Shown here in pieces: positions 7,488-16,031 of a stretch of DNA of 18,432 nucleotides. The stretch lies in assembly GCA_964650845.1 (NCBI GenBank), contig CAZYXR010000060.1, forward strand, positions 1 through 18,432, written 5' to 3'. Source of the stretch: UBA7692 sp964650845 (GTDB lineage Bacteria; Bacteroidota; Bacteroidia; Chitinophagales; LD1). The notes below the pieces were generated by a model. The model was not told the origin of the DNA. It made no database searches and saw only the letters and a list, made by a program, of their open reading frames with translations. Numbering within the stretch: the stretch's first letter is position 1; the number at the start of each line of letters is the position of its first letter. Position numbers and translations under genes: made by a program.

Positions 7488-10400
7488 TTAGCGCACAAGC
7501 GTTACGCTGCCTGTTTTGCTAAATCGTTTGTTATTCAAATACACTATTTGTAGATAATAAACATAAGCGTCCGGCACTTGGTTTTCGTTTTTAAAAACGC
7601 CATCCCAACCTTGTGTTTGCTCGGTTGATTCGTACACTTTTTCGCCCCATCTATTAAATACTTTTAAATCAAAATCGCGAATACCAAAACCATACACAAA
7701 AAATTTATCGTTTACGCCATCGCCATTAGGCGAAAACATATTGGGTATAAAAACTTCAGGCTTGGCCTCTGTAAAAAGAGTTACAGTACTTTTTGCAATA
7801 CAGCCTTTGTTGTAAGTAACTGTAAGCTCATAAATATTTTCATCGTTGTAGGAAGCAACCACAGGCGAAGCACAATCCACACAACTTAACCCTTGCTGTG
7901 GCGACCAGTAATAAGCAGCTATTGAGCTTTGCAGATAAGGGCTGATGGTTACATTCAACAACACTTTTTCGCCCGGGCTTACAATCGTATCGTTTGGCAA
8001 AATTTTTAAAACAGCATTGTCGGGCTCGGGCACTTCTATGATAATGGTTGTGTCGCAACCGTTATTATTTACAGCATAAACAGAGTAAAACCCTGCGCCC
8101 AACTTTCTAAAACTACCTGTTGAATTTAAAACGCCATCATTATTCAAACTATAACTATAAGGTGCATTTGCTGATTCTAATCCCCGTACCAAAACACTAC
8201 CGTCCGTATAATTTAAACCAAAACACGAAGGCGTTTCCACCACCACATCATACACATCTTTTGGGGGCGAAACAACTGTTGCCAGTGCATCAGCACTGCA
8301 ATTGTTGGCATCATACACACGCACGGTGTATGTTGCCGGAGCGAGATTTTTTACTGTATCAACCGATATGGATGTAAAAGAAAATTGGTCGCTTGAATAT
8401 GAAAACGAATAAGGTGGAGTGCCGCCCAAAGCACCGGGCATCAACCTTCCATCCCATTGTGCAATACAAGTTTCGCGTATGGCGCTTGCAACAGCACGAA
8501 GCGTATCGGGCTGCAGCACAAAACCGGATGAAGTGTGTGAGCAGCCATTAGCATCAACAATAGTTACCGAATAACTGCCGTATGAAAGTTGCGAAGCATT
8601 TTGGGCAACTTGATTATTGCTCCACACAAAAGAATACGGAGCAGTTCCACCACTTGGGTTGCTATTGATGATTCCGTTGCTACCACCAAAACAACTTACA
8701 CTTGTTGCTACTAAATTCGACTGCAACAAAGCGGGTTGCATCNNNNNNNNNNCACAGTAATACCGGATGTTTCTGTACAGCCAATATTATCGGTAACTGT
8801 AACGGTAAAAACTGCAGCATTCAGGCTGGTTGCGGTATCGGTTGTTTGGCTGTTGCTCCACAAATAAGTAAATGGCCCCGCGCTGTTATTCACACGTACT
8901 GTTGCAACACCATCATTTGCACCAAAACATGAAACTTCATTTACAACCGATGAGCTTAATGCAATTCGAGATGGTTGAGCAAGCACAAAATTCGATTGCT
9001 TACTACACATATTAGCATCAAACACCGTTACCGAATAACTACCGGCTTGCACATTTTGAATGGATGGTTGCGTAACAGCATTGCTCCAATTATAAGAATA
9101 AAGGGGAGTTCCACCACTTGCTACAACAGTAGCACTTCCATTGCTTCCACCATAGCACGATACATTTACCGAAGCAGTATCCAACAACAATTCTGTTGGT
9201 TGCGAAATCGTAAAAATTGTATCTGTAAAACATCCATTTGCATCGGTAACGCGAAGTGTGTAATTGCCTAATGCAAGCCCCGTAGCTGTGCTGCTGTTCG
9301 CGCTTGGCGGCTGCCAGGAATAATCATAGTTTGGCGAGCCGCCAATCACTTGCACGGCAATACTTCCATTGCTTTCGCCAAAGCATTGCACATCATTCAC
9401 TATTGCACTTGTTAGCTGCAAAACACTTGGTTGTGCAATAGTTGCACTTGCGGTAGCTGTGCATCCATTTGCATCGGCTATTGTAACAGAATACCCACCT
9501 ACCGATAGTTGAGCTTGAACAAAAGTATCGGGCGCAACATTACTCCACACATAACCATAAGGCGCAACACCATTTACCGCCAATGCCGACAAGCTGCCAT
9601 CGGCTCCTCCAAAACAATTTACATCGCTTCCATTTAACAGCGCGGTAAAAGCATAAGTATTCACATTTACAGAATCTGTTTTTACACATCCAACACTTAC
9701 GGCAGTAACACGATAAGTAGTAGCTGCATTTGGCGTAGCCACTGGGTTGGCAACTGTTGAATTATTTAATGAAGCCGAAGGCTGCCATTGATATGAAACC
9801 GCACCTCTGTTGCCCGATACAACTGCATTTAATTGTGCGCTATTACCTAAACAAACAGTTGTGTCATTACCCGCATTTACAATCATGGCATCATCTACTA
9901 CTATCAAAATAGAATCTTGAGTAAGGCAACCTTTGTTGTACACATTCAGCCGATACAACTGTGTTGAAGTAGGTGTTATTTGTGTATTCGCAGCATGGCG
10001 GTTACTAACTGCATTTGCTCCAGCAGCAGGCGACCACACAATAGAATCGTACACACCACTTTGCAACACAAAACTCAACTGCACTTGAAAGCCTGAACAA
10101 ACGGTATCTTGCGAGCTTGTAAGCACAAACTGCGGTGGCTGTGCCAAAACAATTTGCACACTATCGAATAGTGGGCATCCATAGCGATTGCGAACTTCAA
10201 TATTATACTGCGTAGTTGCCAATGGCGATGCCAATGGATTTTGGATGGAAGAATCACTGAGCGTGGCAGCAGGCGACCACACAAAAACAAATGGTGCCTC
10301 GCTTGCACTATCTACCACACTCAAATTTATTTGTGCCGACTGATTTGCGCAAATGGTATCGCCTAAACCCGCATCAATAGAAAACCGCGATTTTGCTGTG

Positions 10401-11816
10401 CGTGCAATAACAACAGTATCAGTATCGGCTTTACAATTCATCACCTGCGTACGCAAATACAATTGAACAGTATCTGCATTCATAGCCCCGGGCACAAACA
10501 TTGGATTTTCAATAGCCGCATTAGATACTAACTGACCGGGAAACCAACTGTAAGAAAACAACTGGCTCCAAGGAAAATCGGTAGTAGCCGAACCGTTTAA
10601 CTGAAAAGCTTGGTTGGGACACAAATTTGTATCGCGCCCGGCATTGGCAGCAATTTCATCATAAATGTAAATAGCAGCACTGTCAATATAATCGGTAGTG
10701 CAAGTTCCCTTTAAGTAAATGCCAATTTTTTCTTTTCCTTCCAAAAAATTATCGAGTATAGGCACAATAGGCAGATTGATAAAAGTTGCACCGGCAGGCA
10801 CCACCACTGAATCTGGAATAAACTGATAATCTACCCCATTGGTAGCAGTGCCCAAAACATCAAATTTTATTACCGAAGGAATGTTGTAGCTGGTATCTAA
10901 TTCAAACCGAAAGCCCGCTTGATTGCAAACAGGATCTTCAAAAATATCGGCAGTATCCTGCGCCAAAGGCACATTGGTAAAAGAAGTAACCGAAAAAGAA
11001 TTAGACTTTATGGTTGTAAGAAAAACTCCCGAATCGAACGAGCCATCGCCTACATCCTGAATGGCAAATTTTAAATGGTAATTTTCGCAAGGAATTACTG
11101 CTGCCTTTGCAAGAATAGGAATGGTCATTCCGTCCATTACAAAATTGCCTGCGTTGTTTGTTTGGTAAAATGATGAATAGTTGCGCGACTCGCCAGGCCT
11201 GTTGCAGTTGCCGCCCGATGCCGATGAGCCGGCAACACCCGGGTTCACCGAATTGATTGCCACTGCAAGATTGGTTCCCGGAATCAATGCAATATTGCTT
11301 TTGTTGTAAGTGCCGCCACCCGGTTTATTACCCGTTAAAAAGAATGCAAATACATCATTGAAATTGCTGCATACATATTCGGGATACTCCTCTGAAGCAA
11401 ACACAAAATTAAATTCAATGGTATCGCCCAACGGGCGGATGTCAAACTCTAAAACACAAGCATCANNNNNNNNNNNNNNNNNNNNNNNNNNNNNNNNNNN
11501 NGGGATCCGATGGTGCAAATAAAAAATCGCCCATGTAGCCACCTGCTGCTTGGGTTAAATTTGAAACATTGCCCGTTGCAAGCACTACGCCTGTATTCAT
11601 GCCTATTGTAGGCAAGCCACCGTTAAAAGTTCCCGAGGCAGAAGCATCGCAGGCGAGCGAAATATTTGAAAGAGAAACCCCTTTGCCCGTTAATCGCTGT
11701 GCCAACTGCACAGCGTTGCTGTTTGGCAACACAGCAAACTGCCCTACCATATTTTTCGCAACAAAAAACGATAGTACGCAACAAAACCCTACAAGCAATT
11801 TAGTCTTCTTACCCAT
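7488..11816 (-). CDS. Giant surface protein: choice-of-anchor L, Ig-like and SprB repeats, T9SS type B C-terminal domain
   Basis: One gene split on paper by two assembly gaps. It starts with a signal peptide (MGKKTKLLVGFCCVLSFFVA). The choice-of-anchor L domain follows, with NTGVVLATGNV before the 36-N gap and DACVLEFDIRP...FVFASEEYPEYVCSNFNDVFAFFL after it. Next come a Calx-beta-like segment (SVIKFDVLGTATNGVDYQF), about four Ig/PKD-like domains of the NAGxDTxxC type, and seven SprB-type repeats of ~72 residues (cores such as DVNCFGGADG, NVSCYGGSNG, each ending DANGC...QP). One more Ig-like domain precedes the gliding-motility C-terminal domain (FIPNMFSPNGDGVNDKFFVY ... KVFNRWGEKVYES ... QGWDG). 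Joining the frames gives about 1,438 residues. Family knowledge predicts export by the type IX system and a role in adhesion or gliding; the ligand is unknown. It is monocistronic, 48 nt from the priA-end repeat copy. Confidence 0.93.
7990..9650 (-). repeat. Seven tandem SprB-type repeats within the adhesin gene
   Basis: Protein repeats with the pattern [DNES]V.C[FY]G..[NA]DG ... P..Y.WSN ... G.Y.V.V.DANGC ... QP. Starts are at DVNCFGGADG, DVQCFGESNG, NVSCYGGSNG, EVSCFGANDG and SVSCFGGSNG. The sixth (ETCIAQWDG) and seventh (TPSCFGLNYTDG) are degenerate. The second 10-N gap falls at the junction of the fourth and fifth, where near-repeats would hinder assembly. Boundaries are approximate. Confidence 0.85.
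8743..8752. other. Assembly gap (10 N) between SprB repeats 4 and 5
   Basis: The flanking frames differ. The left contig ends ..SGITV (GTG) and the right one begins g-ATG-CAA-CCC. Overlapping the single shared G gives SGITVMQP, the same length as SNFVLAQP in the preceding repeat, so probably no sequence is missing. Confidence 0.9.
11466..11501. other. Assembly gap (36 N) in the choice-of-anchor L domain
   Basis: The upstream frame ends FLFAPSDP and the downstream frame resumes DACVLEF. Reconnection needs a gap of 2 modulo 3, so 35 (or 38) bases rather than 36. That would be about 12 residues, the size expected between these two conserved segments in the family. Confidence 0.9.
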
Positions 11817-12182
11817 CTTGTACTATAAAGCTAAAAGATTATTTGTTGAGGATGAAGGAAATAATAAAATCGTTGCAACAGATTTATCCTACACATCCAC
11901 ATCAATGCTCGCTTAGGTAAATGAAAAATAACGAGGCGCAGTACAATGAGAAAACAAAGCACTTTTCAAGCAGTTGTTATTTATTTAACTGCGCAATCGC
12001 CAAATCTTTAGGACAACCATTTTTTCTCCGATTTGTAAGGATTCCATAACGTTTTAAGTATTTGTGATGGTGTAGAAATAGCATTCCGTCAGCCGAGTTT
12101 TGCACTAAAGCTAAACAGAATTACAGAAGTTGAGTATTTAACATCAAGCCGCACTATTGCAAATACCCTGTTGGTGGCAGTT
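11817..12182. other. Spacer between adhesin gene and parE: repeat copy and non-coding part of the inserted DNA
   Basis: No gene of normal size. 11864-11912 is the left copy of the priA-end direct repeat. 11913-12169 is the non-coding side of the inserted DNA. On the reverse strand it holds a short coding-like frame (11977-12084, 35 codons from an ATG) whose translation looks non-random (for example KYLKRYGILTNRRKNGCPKD) but which has no recognisable domain. 12170-12184 is the left arm of a short inverted repeat ending in the parE stop region. Confidence 0.6.
11864..11912 (+). repeat. 49-bp direct repeat, left copy (duplicate of priA 3' end)
   Basis: Matches 12882-12930 at 47 of 49 positions. 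The last 32 bases (11881-11912) are identical, with two mismatches in the first 17. The identical part contains the complement of the last seven priA codons (ASIDVDV) plus its TAG stop (here at 11889-11891). With the right copy it brackets about 1 kb containing parD and parE. Confidence 0.95.
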
Positions 12183-12184
12183 TT
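12170..12184 (+). repeat. Inverted repeat flanking parDE, left arm
   Basis: GTTGGTGGCAGTTTT. Its reverse complement occurs with one mismatch at 12831-12845 (AAAATTGCCACCAAC). The arm ends in the parE stop codon region, so the pair encloses exactly the toxin-antitoxin genes and their promoter. Confidence 0.7.
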
Positions 12185-12482
12185 ATTCATTCAGTCTGTT
12201 TTTCAAGTCCATTTGCTCGTGCAGTATTCTGATAACTTCAATTTCATTTTTTGAAATAACTTGGTAGAAGATTATGTGCTTTCCTGTTCTCAAACCGAGT
12301 AAGTTGTGGTTTATTCCATCATATTCTTTTCCAAGTTCAGGGTTCTTTCCAATTTGCATACAGGCAAACTCCAAAGTCGCATAATATTTGTCCGCTTGTT
12401 TTTCCGACCACTCTTCAAAAGTATATATCCAAATATCATTCAAGTCGTCAATGGCTGCTTGTCGTAAAATAACTTTAGCCAT
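12183..12482 (-). CDS. parE: ParE/RelE-superfamily toxin
   Basis: A 99-residue toxin of the ParE type. Family knowledge assigns DNA gyrase poisoning to ParE and mRNA cleavage to the related RelE; the sequence alone does not settle which. Visible pattern: hydrophobic first strand (AKVILRQAAIDDLNDIWIYT), a helix with EWSEKQADKYYATLE, the PELGKEYDG loop, then GLRTGKHIIFYQV and IEVIRILHEQMDLKNRL. The H-I-I-F-Y and RILHxxMD blocks are typical of ParE. The start overlaps the antitoxin gene by 8 nt, so the pair is co-transcribed antitoxin first. The stop lies within the left inverted repeat. Full length for the family. Confidence 0.93.
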   Translation of the reverse strand: MAKVILRQAAIDDLNDIWIYTFEEWSEKQADKYYATLEFACMQIGKNPELGKEYDGINHNLLGLRTGKHIIFYQVISKNEIEVIRILHEQMDLKNRLNE

Positions 12483-12723
12483 TTTTCCTTTTTTCCGCTT
12501 TTAGTTTTTTCAAATTTTCTTTGAAGTCAAAATTTTCCACTCTTGGACTATCTAATCCTTTCTGAATTGCGGCTCTTAAAGCGATTACTTTACTTTCTTC
12601 ATCTTCCAAAAGTCGCAGTCCCGCCCGAATAACTTCACTAACATTTTTATAGCGTCCTGCTGATACTTGGCTGCTTACGAACTGGTCAAAATAGTTTCCA
12701 AGTGATATTGATGTATTTTTCAT
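12475..12723 (-). CDS. parD: ParD-type antitoxin (ribbon-helix-helix)
   Basis: An 82-residue antitoxin. The N-terminal half fits a ribbon-helix-helix DNA-binding domain: strand NTSISLGNYFDQFV, then SQVSAGRYKNVSEVIRAGLR with the S-E-V-I-R-x-G-L-R-L-L signature of the ParD/CopG group. The C-terminal half (ALRAAIQKGLDSPRVENFDF and a Lys-rich tail) is the usual toxin-binding segment. It is expected to neutralise ParE and to repress its own promoter; a palindrome overlapping the -7 box is visible just upstream. The pair is the only coding content of the inserted segment at the priA 3' end, where it may serve to stabilise the insertion. Confidence 0.93.
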   Translation of the reverse strand: MKNTSISLGNYFDQFVSSQVSAGRYKNVSEVIRAGLRLLEDEESKVIALRAAIQKGLDSPRVENFDFKENLKKLKAEKRKNG

Positions 12724-12739
12724 GCTTTAAATCTTTGCC

Positions 12740-12761
12740 CAAAGTTACCAAAAATTGGTAA
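12740..12761 (-). promoter_or_regulatory. parDE promoter -7 box overlapping a palindromic operator
   Basis: On the reverse strand TAACTTTG (12740-12747) matches the Bacteroidota -7 consensus TAnnTTTG exactly and ends 17 nt before the parD ATG. It overlaps the palindrome TTACCAA-AAA-TTGGTAA (12745-12761; 7-bp perfect arms). A ribbon-helix-helix dimer such as ParD bound there would block polymerase, the usual autoregulation of such pairs. Confidence 0.6.
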
Positions 12762-12830
12762 TAATACACATTGCTCAGTCAGAATCATTCAAGTTTCATT
12801 TTCCAATTTTGTAGAAACCAGAGGATTAGC

Positions 12831-12845
12831 AAAATTGCCACCAAC
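12831..12845 (-). repeat. Inverted repeat flanking parDE, right arm
   Basis: AAAATTGCCACCAAC on the + strand, the reverse complement of 12170-12184 except for one base. It lies upstream of the parD promoter. Confidence 0.7.
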
Positions 12846-12881
12846 CGTATGTTTTACACCCCTTCAACGTCTTCGTTCCTC

Positions 12882-12930
12882 ATAAAATAGTTGCAGCAGA
12901 TTTATCCTACACATCCACATCAATGCTCGC
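12882..12930 (+). repeat. 49-bp direct repeat, right copy (at the priA 3' end)
   Basis: This copy is contiguous with priA. It includes the last seven codons, the TAG stop (12907-12909) and 25 bases beyond it. The left copy is at 11864-11912. Confidence 0.95.
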
Positions 12931-15364
12931 CACCACACTCTTAAATTCTTTTATCAGCTTCATCTCGTCAATAACCTGAAGTAAGTCAATTTTCATTTGA
13001 GGAATGGAATGGGTTTCGTGCGTTGGTTTTACCAAAATTTCGCGCAAGTAATAACTGTTGATTTTGCTTACAAATGGAATTGCCGGCCCCAACACATTGG
13101 CATTTACTTTCTTTCTAAAATTATTAACGAGCCAAAGCGAGGCTTGCTCTAAAGGTTTCAGGTCTTTACAACGCAAAGTAAACTCCAGCAACTTTGTAAA
13201 TGGCGGATAAGAAAATTGCTGCCTCGATAATATTTCTGCCTCGAACAAAGCACGATAGTTATGCTGCAAAACCCACAACACCACAGGGTGCGCAGGGTTA
13301 GAAGTTTGTAGAATTACCTTTCCATCATTGTCTTTGCGCCCGGCTCGGCCACTCACTTGTGTCATCAACTGATAGGCTCGCTCGGCACTACGATAACCAG
13401 GATGGTAAATCAATCGGTCGGCATCTAAAATTCCTACCAAACCCACATTATCAAAATCCAAGCCTTTGCTTACCATTTGCGTACCCACCAAAATGTCAAT
13501 TTCTCTATTTTCAAACGAGGCAATAACATTTGCAAAGCCGTGTTTGGTGCGCATGGTATCTAAATCTAACCGGGCTATGCGGGCAGCCGGAAACAAGGCT
13601 GCAATTTCTTCTTCAATTTGCTCGGTTCCTTTGCCGCCAATTTCAAGGGTGGGGCTTCCACAACTTTTGCACTTTACATCGGGTTTCATGTTGAAGCCGC
13701 AATAGTGGCAAATCAGTTTATGCTGAAATTTATGATAGGTTAAACTTACATCGCAATTTTTGCAGCGATACACAAAATCGCAAGTGCTACATTGCTGCAC
13801 TTCGGCATAGCCGCGCCTGTTTAAAAACAAAATGATTTGCTTTTTTTCGTTCAATTGCGCGGTAATAGCCTCGGTAAGTTCTTTAGAAAAATTGCCATGC
13901 AGCTCTTTTTTCATTTTCGCCATTTTCATATTCACCACTTGAATTTCGGGTAATGAAGCATTGCCAAACCTTTCATTCATTTCTACCAGTGCATACTTGC
14001 CTTTTTCGGCATTAAACATGCTTTCTACCGATGGCGTTGCGCTACCCAAAATTACTTTTGCTCCCGACTGTTGTGCCAACATCAATGCTGCATCGCGTGC
14101 TTGATAGCGAGGTGCTGGGTCTTGCTGTTTGTATGAAGAGTCGTGCTCCTCATCTACTACAATCAACCCAAGGTTTTCAAACGGCAAAAACATTGCCGAC
14201 CGCGCCCCCAACACAATTTTATATTCGCCACCCAATACTTTATGCCAAATTTCTACACGCTCGTGCAAATTGAATTTTGAATGATAGATACCAATTTGAT
14301 TGCCAAAAAATTTTCGTAGCCTATTAATGAGTTGTGCAGTAAGTGCTATTTCGGGAAGCAAAAACAATACTTGTTTTCCGGCTGCCACAACTTCTTTCAT
14401 CAGCTCGGTGTAAACAACCGTTTTGCCGCTGCCCGTTACACCTTTCAGCAACACAGTTTGCTTTTCTTTAAATGCCCGATAAATTTCACTTACTGCTTGC
14501 TGCTGCATTGCATTTAATGTAGCTACTTCAACACTATCCGATTGAAAAATTCCTAAGCGCGACACTTCAGATTTCAGTTCAACAAAAACGCTTTTTTCGG
14601 TCAAGCGTTTTAATACCGAGGCATCGCAACCACTTAGCTGCAACAGCTCTTGTTTTTTTACGAATGCTGTTTTTTTTGCCAATTGATTGTATGCCAAAAG
14701 CAACTCTACTTGCTTGGGCGCACGCTGCAATTCTTCATATAGTTTTTCTAAATTTTTATCGTTGCGAAACTGCTCGTGCTGCCGCACAAATACTTCGTAT
14801 CGGGGCTTGTACTTATAGGCCATTTCCTCTTTCGAAATAGCAATACCCAAATTGAAAAGTGTGCGCAACGAAAGGTGAACATTTCTGCGTTGCAACAATT
14901 CTTGCACATCCGGCACCGACAATTCGGCACGGTGTTTCAAGGCCTGAACAATGGCAAATTCCTGTTNNNNNNNNNNCAAAATCGCCATCGTAATATTCGT
15001 TGAAGAAAATTTTTGTTTCGCTGTTCAGCTTCAAACCGCTGGGCAATGCGGCATTCATTACTTCACCAATATTGCACATGTAGTACGCGCTCATCCAGTT
15101 CCAAAATGCGAGTTGCTTTTGTGTAACTACGGGCAATTCATCGGCAAGAGTTTCTATCAATCGGGTTTCAAAAGCTGGTGGATTGCTATGAACAGCCGCT
15201 ACAATACCGGTATAAAATTTATTGGTTTTAAATGGCACAATAACTCGGTGCCCCACTTGTATAAACTCCACCAATTCTACCGGCACGGCATAAGTAAACG
15301 GGCGAGGCAAAGCCAATGGCAAAATTACATCGCAATAAGTAACGGTTGATGGCACGGGAGGCAA
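12907..15364 (-). CDS. priA: Primosomal protein N' (replication restart helicase PriA), interrupted by an assembly gap
   Basis: PriA recognises stalled forks and reloads the replisome; it is a 3'-5' superfamily 2 helicase. The N-terminal DNA-binding domain starts at 15364 (MPPVPSTVTYCDVILPLALP, then PFTYAVP..VGHRVIVPF). The helicase core has GVTGSGKTVVYTEL (Walker A), LGARSAMFLPF, VVDEEHDSSYKQ (DEEH box), LGSATPS, FLNRRGYA, and LVGTQMVSKGLDF with SGRAGRKD. Between them are four CxxC pairs (CSTC, CKNC, CHYC, CKSC) for two zinc ions. The frame shifts across the 10-N gap. Joining the flanks with no missing base gives DGDFEQEFAIVQ and an 815-residue protein, normal for the family. The 3' end is the source of the direct repeat flanking parDE. 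A phosphoribosyltransferase gene lies 20 nt upstream on the same strand. Confidence 0.96.
14967..14976. other. Assembly gap (10 N) inside priA
   Basis: The frames on the two sides need a true gap divisible by 3. With zero missing bases the flanking G and AA form GAA, giving DGDF-E-QEFAIVQ, which reads naturally. The gap is therefore probably nominal. Confidence 0.9.
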
Positions 15365-15384
15365 GATAAGAAGGAAAGTATTTT

Positions 15385-15894
15385 CTACTCTAAGTATGCC
15401 CTTCCTTTTCCTTTGGCAAACTCTACACGTATGTGTTCCTTCATGGTGGTGGAAAGCGAAAAGCCAACATAATCGGATGTTACAGGAAAATGATTGTGTT
15501 GCCTTTCTACCAACACTGCTGTTTTAATTTTCTTTGGTGCAAGGTGCATAAAGGCGTGTAGCGAATAAAACATTGTGCGACCTGTGTTGCCCACATCATC
15601 TACCAATATTATGGTTTTACCATTCAGTAATGCGTCTTTTTCAATATCCGTTTTTATTGCTTGCACATCGGGTTGCTGCTTATCAATATTCAATGAAAAC
15701 AAGTTTACTTTTTGACCTTCAATTTTTTCGATTGCAGTTTTCAATAATTTGGCAAATTCATAGCCGTTTGGCTCAATTCCAACAACAAAAATTTCTTTAT
15801 CGTCATAGCAATCTTCTACTATTTCATAAGCCATGCGCGTAACTTTTTGCTTAATGGCTGTATCGTCTAAAATTTGAACTTGTTTTTGCAACAT
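15385..15894 (-). CDS. Phosphoribosyltransferase family protein, PyrR-like
   Basis: A 169-residue type I phosphoribosyltransferase. The PRPP-binding motif is clear: ILVDDVGNTGRTMF (96-109), with the paired Asp99/Asp100 and TGRT loop. The segment LVERQHNHFPVTSDYVGFSL resembles PyrR proteins, which bind nucleotides to control pyrimidine genes and may have uracil phosphoribosyltransferase activity. Hypoxanthine-type enzymes are the other possibility, and the substrate cannot be decided here. It lacks signal or membrane segments, so it acts in the cytoplasm. A promoter-like TATCTTCG box ends only 4 nt before the ATG, suggesting an almost leaderless mRNA, and priA begins 20 nt downstream on the same strand, so the two are probably co-transcribed. 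Confidence 0.9.
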   Translation of the reverse strand: MLQKQVQILDDTAIKQKVTRMAYEIVEDCYDDKEIFVVGIEPNGYEFAKLLKTAIEKIEGQKVNLFSLNIDKQQPDVQAIKTDIEKDALLNGKTIILVDDVGNTGRTMFYSLHAFMHLAPKKIKTAVLVERQHNHFPVTSDYVGFSLSTTMKEHIRVEFAKGKGRAYLE

Positions 15895-15898
15895 GGGG

Positions 15899-15906
15899 CG
15901 AAGATA
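15899..15906 (-). promoter_or_regulatory. Putative -7 box of the phosphoribosyltransferase-priA unit
   Basis: TATCTTCG on the reverse strand is one base from TAnnTTTG and ends 4 nt before the ATG at 15894. A TTG lies 23 nt further upstream, at the outer limit of usual -33 spacing. If functional, transcription would begin at or very near the start codon. Confidence 0.4.
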
Positions 15907-15970
15907 GAAGAATCAATTATTTAGATTTACAACATCGCAAAACAATTACCTTACATTCGTTTTGGCTTTG

Positions 15971-16025
15971 GTAGCAATTTTTTTTCGCGCCAATTGCTAC
16001 GACTGTAACAAAAACACCAATTGGC
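15971..16025 (+). promoter_or_regulatory. Overlapping, mutually exclusive hairpins upstream of the phosphatidyltransferase gene
   Basis: GTAGCAATT (15971-15979) pairs perfectly with AATTGCTAC (15992-16000). The alternative GCCAATTG (15989-15996) pairs perfectly with CAATTGGC (16018-16025), and the two share bases 15992-15996. The second stem ends 7 nt before the ATG at 16032. The arrangement could be a leader switch or simply overlapping operator half-sites between two divergent genes. Confidence 0.35.
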
Positions 16026-16031
16026 TTTAGT

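Larger units (their letters stand above)
11864..12930. mobile_element. Candidate ~1-kb parDE insertion at the 3' end of priA, bracketed by a 49-bp direct repeat
   Basis: The unit between equivalent repeat positions is 1,018 bp and carries only the toxin-antitoxin pair plus non-coding DNA. The repeat duplicates the end of a housekeeping gene so that priA stays intact. That is the usual footprint of site-specific integration or of cassette capture by recombination. There is no transposase or integrase inside, so it would be non-autonomous. Inside the direct repeats lie 15-bp inverted repeats (12170-12184 and 12831-12845, one mismatch). The two mismatches between the direct-repeat copies suggest the event is not very recent. 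An alternative is a simple tandem duplication followed by replacement of the middle. Confidence 0.55.

Noticed and set aside
8711..8741. An internal ATG at 8741 that would make the C-terminal part of the adhesin a separate gene
   Set aside because: It falls inside an SprB repeat directly at the assembly gap, has no signal peptide, and the repeat pattern continues across the gap.
7990..9650. Regularly spaced similar segments suggesting a CRISPR array
   Set aside because: The period is about 215 bp, the similarity is at the protein level, and a reading frame runs through; these are SprB protein repeats.
11463..11542. An apparent start (MATWAIFYLHH) for a separate gene beginning at 11542
   Set aside because: It is an out-of-frame reading next to the 36-N gap. 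The true upstream sequence is the signal peptide and anchor-L segment starting at 11816.
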